Positions 12,919 to 16,720 of a DNA stretch of 16,720 bases are shown piece after piece. The stretch covers positions 1 through 16,720 of the forward strand of contig CALVHK010000013.1 of NCBI GenBank assembly GCA_944327405.1. The letters are read 5' to 3'. The first letter of the stretch is position 1. Every line of letters starts with the position of its first letter. Position numbers and translations under genes: made by a program. The notes under the pieces are model-generated. The model was given only the letters and a program-made list of their open reading frames with translations. It was not told where the DNA came from and did no database searches. The DNA is from an uncultured Bacilli bacterium (GTDB lineage: Bacteria; Bacillota_I; Bacilli_A; RF39; UBA660).

Positions 12919-13804
12919 ATGGATAAAATTGTTTTAAAAAATGATGAGAGAATTGAAAATTTAATTTATGAAATACGTGGAAAACAAGTGATGCTGGATA
13001 GTGATTTAGCAAAACTTTATCAAGTAGAAACAAAACGAATTAATGAAGCAGTTAGTAGAAATAATGAAAAGTTTCCGGAAAGATTCTGTTTTAGAATTAC
13101 TGAAAAAGAATACGATTCTTTGAAGTCGAAAATTTCGACCAAAAAATAGAGACAAGGGGTGGGAGATATAATTGCCCACGAGTTTTTACCGAACAAGGGT
13201 TGCCATGCTTGCAACAATATTAAAGTCAAAAAAAGCTACTCAAGTAAGTATTGCTATAATGGACGCTTTTGTTGCTATGCGTAAGTTTATTGTAACCAAT
13301 TTAATAGAACAAAAATATATTAATAATTTAGTATTAGAAGACCATGATAAAATACAAGTATTAGAAGAATCATTTCAAAAACTTGAAGAAAAAAGAAAAG
13401 ACAGTGAAATTTATTTTAACGGTCAAATTTATGATGCTTACTCTAAGATATTAGATATTTTTAAGAGTGCTAAAAATGAGCTAGTCATTATTGATTCTTA
13501 TGCCGATAATACATTACTTGATATAATAAAAAGATTGAATGTTAAAGTAACTGTTATCACCAAACCAAACAATTTATTAACAAAACAAGACTTAGAAAAG
13601 TATAACAAACAGTATCATAATTTAACTGTAAAATATGACAATACATTTCATGACAGATATTTCATACTTGATAACAATACTGTATATCATTGTGGGGCCA
13701 GTATTAACCGGATTGGTTATAAAACTTTTTCTATTACTTTAGTTGGAGATAGCGATGTAGTTCAACTACTGATTGACAAAGTTCACATGATATATAAAAC
13801 TTAG
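12919..13804 (+). pseudogene. ORF6N-domain protein with phospholipase-D-like C terminus, two frameshifts
   Basis: ORF6N is a DNA-binding domain of phage antirepressors. The first frame (12919-13149) gives the start of the domain (IRGKQVMLDSDLAKLYQVET, then INEAVSRN and FPERFCFRIT), stopping at TAG 13147. The conserved continuation (IETRGGRYNCPRVFTEQG) lies in another frame, about 13146-13199, and the rest (VAMLATILKSKKATQVSIAI onwards) in a third, to 13804. One missing A in the six-A run at 13141 and one missing G in the GGG at 13197 would restore a protein of about 295 residues. The middle is a coiled coil. The C-terminal 130 residues resemble the degenerate phospholipase-D-like domain found on such proteins (LVIIDSYADNTLLDII, FHDRYFILD, YHCGASINRIGYKTFSI). 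GCAGGAGG precedes the ATG. The gene is broken as written. Confidence 0.82.
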
Positions 13805-13848
13805 GAGGAAAATTTGTGACAACAGGAGTTTTGTTTAAATTACACATT

Positions 13849-13873
13849 AAAAAAGCACCAATTGATGCTTTTT
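13849..13873. terminator. Bidirectional terminator between convergent genes
   Basis: AAAAAGCA (13850-13857) pairs with TGCTTTTT (13866-13873) across an 8-nt loop. With T runs on both strands it can serve the ORF6N gene (plus) and the importer operon (minus). Confidence 0.8.
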
Positions 13874-13875
13874 GT

Positions 13876-14658
13876 TTATTTTAATAATTTCTTTTCTATA
13901 TAAGTAATGATTTTATAAAGAACAAAAGAAATAATAACTAATAGGACAATACCACTCATCACCATGTCTAAGTTAAATACTTGAGTTCCATAGATAATTA
14001 AATATCCAATGCCACTCTTGCTTACTAAAAATTCTCCCATAATAACACCAATTAAAGTCATGGATATGTTTAGTTTTAAGCTAGAAATTATGGTTTTGTA
14101 TGATGCTGGTATGGTTAATTTTAGGAGAATATCAAGCCTTGATGCATTAAATGTTTTAAATAGTTTTATTAAGTCTTTATCTATATTATTAAATCCGTTG
14201 TAGATTGACATAATTCCAACAATTAAATTGATAAGTAAGGCCATTACGATAATGGATTTGGTGTTTGCTCCGGAAATTATAATAATTAAAGGTCCTAGGG
14301 CTACTTTGGGTAGGCTGTTTAACATGGTTAAATAGGGGTCGACTATTTTATTTAATGTTTTAAATTCATAAAGAATGATCGCAATAATAAAACTTAGAGT
14401 AATTCCTAGGATGAATGCAATTAATGTTTCATATAGGGTTGTTAGAATATGGCAGATTAGGTCATAATTTAAATAGAGATTTTTAATGGTTGTTAAAATA
14501 CGGGATGGGGAAGAAAAGATAAATGGGTTAATAATTTCATACTTGCTTAGTACTTCCCATAATACTAAGAATCCCACAAGTATGAAGATTTGGAAAAATA
14601 TCACGATTATTTTTTCCCGTTTATATTTTTTTAAATACTCTTTGTGTTCTTTACTCAT
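13876..14658 (-). CDS. ABC importer permease, SsuC/TauC/ThiX type
   Basis: The membrane-spanning subunit of a type I importer (BPD_transp_1). The 260-residue protein has about six helices: one near residues 16-38, then clusters near 64-95, 117-150, 180-215 and 228-252. The cytoplasmic coupling (EAA) loop is recognisable as FKTFNASRLDILLKLTIPAS, followed by the typical SLKLNISMTLIGVIMGEFL and SGIGYLI segments of the SsuC/TauC/ThiX group. It overlaps the ATPase gene by 8 nt and is the last gene of the operon. Substrate cannot be read from the permease. The Lys-rich N and C termini lie in the cytoplasm. Confidence 0.9.
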   Translation of the reverse strand: MSKEHKEYLKKYKREKIIVIFFQIFILVGFLVLWEVLSKYEIINPFIFSSPSRILTTIKNLYLNYDLICHILTTLYETLIAFILGITLSFIIAIILYEFKTLNKIVDPYLTMLNSLPKVALGPLIIIISGANTKSIIVMALLINLIVGIMSIYNGFNNIDKDLIKLFKTFNASRLDILLKLTIPASYKTIISSLKLNISMTLIGVIMGEFLVSKSGIGYLIIYGTQVFNLDMVMSGIVLLVIISFVLYKIITYIEKKLLK

Positions 14659-15397
14659 GATATGCTAGATCCTTCCAAATTAAATCATAGTAATAAGCAA
14701 AGTTTTTATCTTTTCGATTCTCTATTGGACTACCATCTTTTTCTCTTTTTATTTTATAAATATTTTTAATCTCACACGGCCGATCACTTAAAACAATAAC
14801 ACGATCACTAATGCTTATGGCTTCTGCTAGGTCGTGAGTTACCATTAAGGCTGATACTTTCTCTTTCTTAATAATTTTATAAACATCATCACTTACTTTT
14901 AGTCTTGATTGATAATCGAGTTTTGAAAATGGCTCATCTAGTATTAAAATATCTGGCTTTAAAGCTAGAGTACGAATTAAAGCTACTCTTTGGCGCATAC
15001 CACCGGATAATTCGAAAGGACGTTTATCCATAAATTCTGCTAGACCATATTTTTTAAATAAATATTCAACATAGTTAATGTTTTCTTCTGTTTTTTCTTT
15101 CTTTATTTCTAGCCCCAGTAAGGCATTGTCAATTACTTTTTTCCATGATAACATCGAATCACTTTGTAACATGTAGCCTAATTTTAAATCTCCATTAAAT
15201 TCGACTGTTCCTTTGGTTAAGCTATCCATATTAGTTAATATGTTTAAAAGGGTAGATTTTCCACATCCGGAAGGACCAACGATTGATACAAATTCACCTT
15301 CATATAAATCAAATGATATATCCTTTATAGCTTCGGTTTCTTCTTGTTTGTTGTAATACACTTTGTTTAAGTTTTTAATACTTAATAGTTTATTCAT
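14651..15397 (-). CDS. ABC importer ATPase, SsuB/TauB/ThiZ type
   Basis: The nucleotide-binding subunit that drives the importer. In 248 residues it has Walker A GPSGCGKST (41-49), Q-loop Gln78 (YMLQSD), signature LSGGMRQR (130-137), Walker B LILDEP (151-156) and switch His188 (VMVTHDLAEA). The sequence SMLSWKKVIDNALLGLEI after the Q-loop is characteristic of the nitrate/sulfonate/taurine/thiamine-precursor family. All catalytic residues are present. The ATG overlaps the end of the substrate-binding gene by 8 nt without a clear ribosome site, which suggests translational coupling. Product stoichiometry with the permease would be two to two. Confidence 0.93.
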   Translation of the reverse strand: MNKLLSIKNLNKVYYNKQEETEAIKDISFDLYEGEFVSIVGPSGCGKSTLLNILTNMDSLTKGTVEFNGDLKLGYMLQSDSMLSWKKVIDNALLGLEIKKEKTEENINYVEYLFKKYGLAEFMDKRPFELSGGMRQRVALIRTLALKPDILILDEPFSKLDYQSRLKVSDDVYKIIKKEKVSALMVTHDLAEAISISDRVIVLSDRPCEIKNIYKIKREKDGSPIENRKDKNFAYYYDLIWKDLAYHE

Positions 15398-16385
15398 ACA
15401 AATTGTGAATGAGATCGCTATAAGGGACGTAACTTTCTAACAAATCATTATCAATTAGCATGTCTTGTAAATTATTAAAACTTTCCTCTGTTATATATGG
15501 GGTAGAAAGCCATGAATCATATTCTTTATAGTTATCGATAATGGTGATAACATCATTTAGGGCACTGTCTGGGAATTGTGGTAAGATTACATCCGCAACT
15601 TCACTACTTTCATGAGTTAAAACATAATCTAATCCTTTGGCAATGGCTTTGGTAAATCCTTCTAGTAATTCCGTATTTTCTTCTAAGAAACTTTTGCGAG
15701 CATAGAAGGCTGTGTATGGAACCTCACCAGAAAGTCTACCGATAGAATCAACGATGCAAGCATTAGATACATTTACTACTGTAGTTGCTGTTGGTTCAAA
15801 TAAGTTGACATAGTCCCCAATTCCTCCGATGAATGAGCCAGATAGACTAGCAAAATCGATAGAGTAATTTACATTTATTCTATTTACATCGATACCCGCA
15901 TTTTTCATGGCGTTTAGGAAGTTTACAGCAGGCATACCTCCAGCGCGTCCGACTAAAATTTCATTACCATAAAGGTCAGTAAGTTCGAAATCGCTCGAAC
16001 AATCTCTAGCAAGTATGAATTGGCCATCTCTTTTGGTAAGACCAGCAAAAGTTACTAAATAATCACTTTCTCCACCAGCATAAATGTAGATCGATGACTC
16101 TGTACCTGCAAATCCAACATCAACCGTATCAGATAGAACTGCTGCACTAACTTTATCGGCACCAGATGTTAGAATAAGCTCGATTTCTATTCCTTCCTCC
16201 TCAAAATATCCATTTTCAATTGCTACATACATAGGAGCATAAAAAACACTATGGGTTACTTCGGCAAGTCTGATGGTTGTAAGATCACTTTTAACCTCTT
16301 TCTTGTCTGTTACTTTTATTACACTTACTACAACGACAACAATTAAGATAATAGCAATTAAAATGGCAATAATCTTTTTTTTCAA
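15390..16385 (-). CDS. Membrane-anchored NMT1/SsuA-like substrate-binding protein
   Basis: The extracytoplasmic receptor of the importer, with 331 residues. An uncleaved-looking N-terminal helix (about residues 5-23) has no Cys, so it is probably held as a signal anchor and not as a lipoprotein. The receptor starts at IRLAEVTHSVFYAPMYVAIE and contains the family's DVGFAGTESSIYIY, GNEILVGRAGGMP, GDYVNLFEPTA and EVPYTAFYARKSFLEEN segments. This NMT1/THI5-like group includes receptors for sulfonates, nitrate and thiamine precursors; the ligand is undetermined. I set the start at TTG 16385 because AAGGAGG lies 8 nt upstream of it; an in-frame TTG at 16412 lies before that ribosome site. It is the first gene of the operon. 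Confidence 0.9.
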   Translation of the reverse strand: MKKKIIAILIAIILIVVVVVSVIKVTDKKEVKSDLTTIRLAEVTHSVFYAPMYVAIENGYFEEEGIEIELILTSGADKVSAAVLSDTVDVGFAGTESSIYIYAGGESDYLVTFAGLTKRDGQFILARDCSSDFELTDLYGNEILVGRAGGMPAVNFLNAMKNAGIDVNRINVNYSIDFASLSGSFIGGIGDYVNLFEPTATTVVNVSNACIVDSIGRLSGEVPYTAFYARKSFLEENTELLEGFTKAIAKGLDYVLTHESSEVADVILPQFPDSALNDVITIIDNYKEYDSWLSTPYITEESFNNLQDMLIDNDLLESYVPYSDLIHNLYE

Positions 16386-16415
16386 AATATATTCCTCCTT
16401 TATATATTCCAATGT

Positions 16416-16421
16416 ATTATA
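16416..16421 (-). promoter_or_regulatory. Candidate -10 of the importer operon
   Basis: TATAAT on the minus strand, about 30 nt before the TTG start. No convincing -35 at 17 nt is seen. The leader is too short for a riboswitch. Confidence 0.5.
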
Positions 16422-16454
16422 TTCGGGTTTTGTAATTGTGTTATTTTAAAAATA

Positions 16455-16483
16455 TAGACAAAGGATTTATTTTTTGATATGAT
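16455..16483 (+). promoter_or_regulatory. Promoter of the gene entering the right edge
   Basis: TAGACA (16455-16460), a 17-nt spacer and TATGAT (16478-16483), 24 nt before the ATG at 16508. It is back to back with the importer promoter in a 122-nt divergent gap. Confidence 0.7.
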
Positions 16484-16507
16484 TTCTATAAGTAGAGAGT
16501 GGAAGTT

Positions 16508-16720
16508 ATGATGGAAAAAGGATTTAGTTCCGCTACAAATTTTCTTCTTCAATATATCGAGAAAGAAAAGGAAGAAATTGATCGTTATGTAAATAGTAGT
16601 TTACAAAATACATATTATGATTTTCAAAGTGAAGAGGAAATCAAGAAAATGCTATCTTCTTCTATGATGGAATTTTTAGATCATTTAAGTATAGAGGAAA
16701 AACAAGATATGCGAGATTAT
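16508..16720 (+). CDS. Unrecognised protein, 5' part only
   Basis: An open frame from ATG 16508 (a second ATG directly follows) to the window edge, 71 codons without a stop. The visible part is highly charged and helical: KEKEEIDRYVNSSLQNTYY, then SEEEIKKMLSSSMMEFLDHL and EEKQDMRDY. There is no signal peptide, membrane segment or motif that I recognise. The GGAAG-type ribosome site is weak, but the promoter at 16455-16483 and the uninterrupted frame support a real gene. It is divergent from the importer operon, so it could be a regulator of it, but nothing in the visible residues shows a DNA-binding motif. Confidence 0.65.
   Translation, partial: MMEKGFSSATNFLLQYIEKEKEEIDRYVNSSLQNTYYDFQSEEEIKKMLSSSMMEFLDHLSIEEKQDMRDY

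Noticed and set aside
13816..13884. A GTG-started 22-codon frame with an excellent ribosome site
   Set aside because: It runs through the bidirectional terminator and its sequence resembles nothing known; treated as a remnant, not a gene.
16386..16507. Possible riboswitch in front of the importer operon, as for thiamine-precursor transporters
   Set aside because: The leader between the -10 and the start codon is only about 30 nt, and no TPP-type conserved segments are visible.
1..16720. Reassigned TGA (Trp) as in Mycoplasma-related lineages
   Set aside because: spoIIP-like and mazE frames end at TGA in the expected place, and Trp positions use TGG.
1..16720. CRISPR array, insertion sequence, prophage or integrative element
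   Set aside because: No regularly spaced repeats, transposase, integrase or att-like repeats were found; the only bracketing repeat is the 17-mer around mazEF.

Overview
The window looks like chromosome of a low-GC (AT-rich), Gram-positive, spore-forming-lineage bacterium of the Bacillota, probably an uncultured gut Bacilli/Erysipelotrichia-like lineage; this placement is inferred from gene content and not tested. The evidence is: ftsA-ftsZ, ffh and secE-nusG housekeeping genes with firmicute features; an FtsZ tail of the DIPxFLRN type; a SpoIIP relative, a YqxA-like neighbour and a CotD-like coat protein; AGGAGG-type ribosome sites; sigma-A promoters with 17-nt spacers, often with a TGA-extended -10; and the standard genetic code (TGA is used as a stop).

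Layout. 1-2430: ftsA-ftsZ division operon with its own promoter and terminator. 2447-3745: a SpoIIP homologue overlapping a small YqxA-like membrane protein. 3779-5614: an ABC-F translation-factor ATPase. 5676-6527: a ZnuA-like lipoprotein. 6583-8301: ffh (SRP GTPase) and a small membrane protein. 8352-8708: a CotD-like spore-coat protein behind a hairpin. 8773-9776: two tandem zinc-ribbon membrane proteins. 9855-10419: a mazE-mazF module whose toxin gene is frameshifted. 10465-11238: a DUF368/PopT undecaprenyl-phosphate translocase. 11345-12678: secE-nusG plus a coupled lipoprotein. 12919-13804: an ORF6N/phospholipase-D-like gene broken by two frameshifts. 13876-16385 (minus strand): a three-gene SBP/ATPase/permease importer of the SsuABC/ThiXYZ type. 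From 16508: the start of an unrecognised gene that leaves the window.

How it fits together. Most genes serve the envelope and the ribosome: septum assembly, membrane targeting (Ffh, SecE), lipid-carrier recycling (PopT) and transcription elongation (NusG). Two proteins between ftsZ and ffh look like members of metal-dependent families that have lost their metal sites. The SpoIIP homologue lacks the zinc and catalytic residues of the amidase, and the ZnuA-like lipoprotein lacks the histidine ligands and has no transporter partners here. Both retain their folds' other conserved motifs and open frames, which suggests retained non-enzymatic or non-transport roles. This pair is the most unusual signal in the window. 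The second theme is decay of mobile-type genes: all three frameshifts seen lie in the toxin and ORF6N genes, while the housekeeping genes are intact. I saw no tRNA, rRNA, CRISPR array, insertion sequence or riboswitch.
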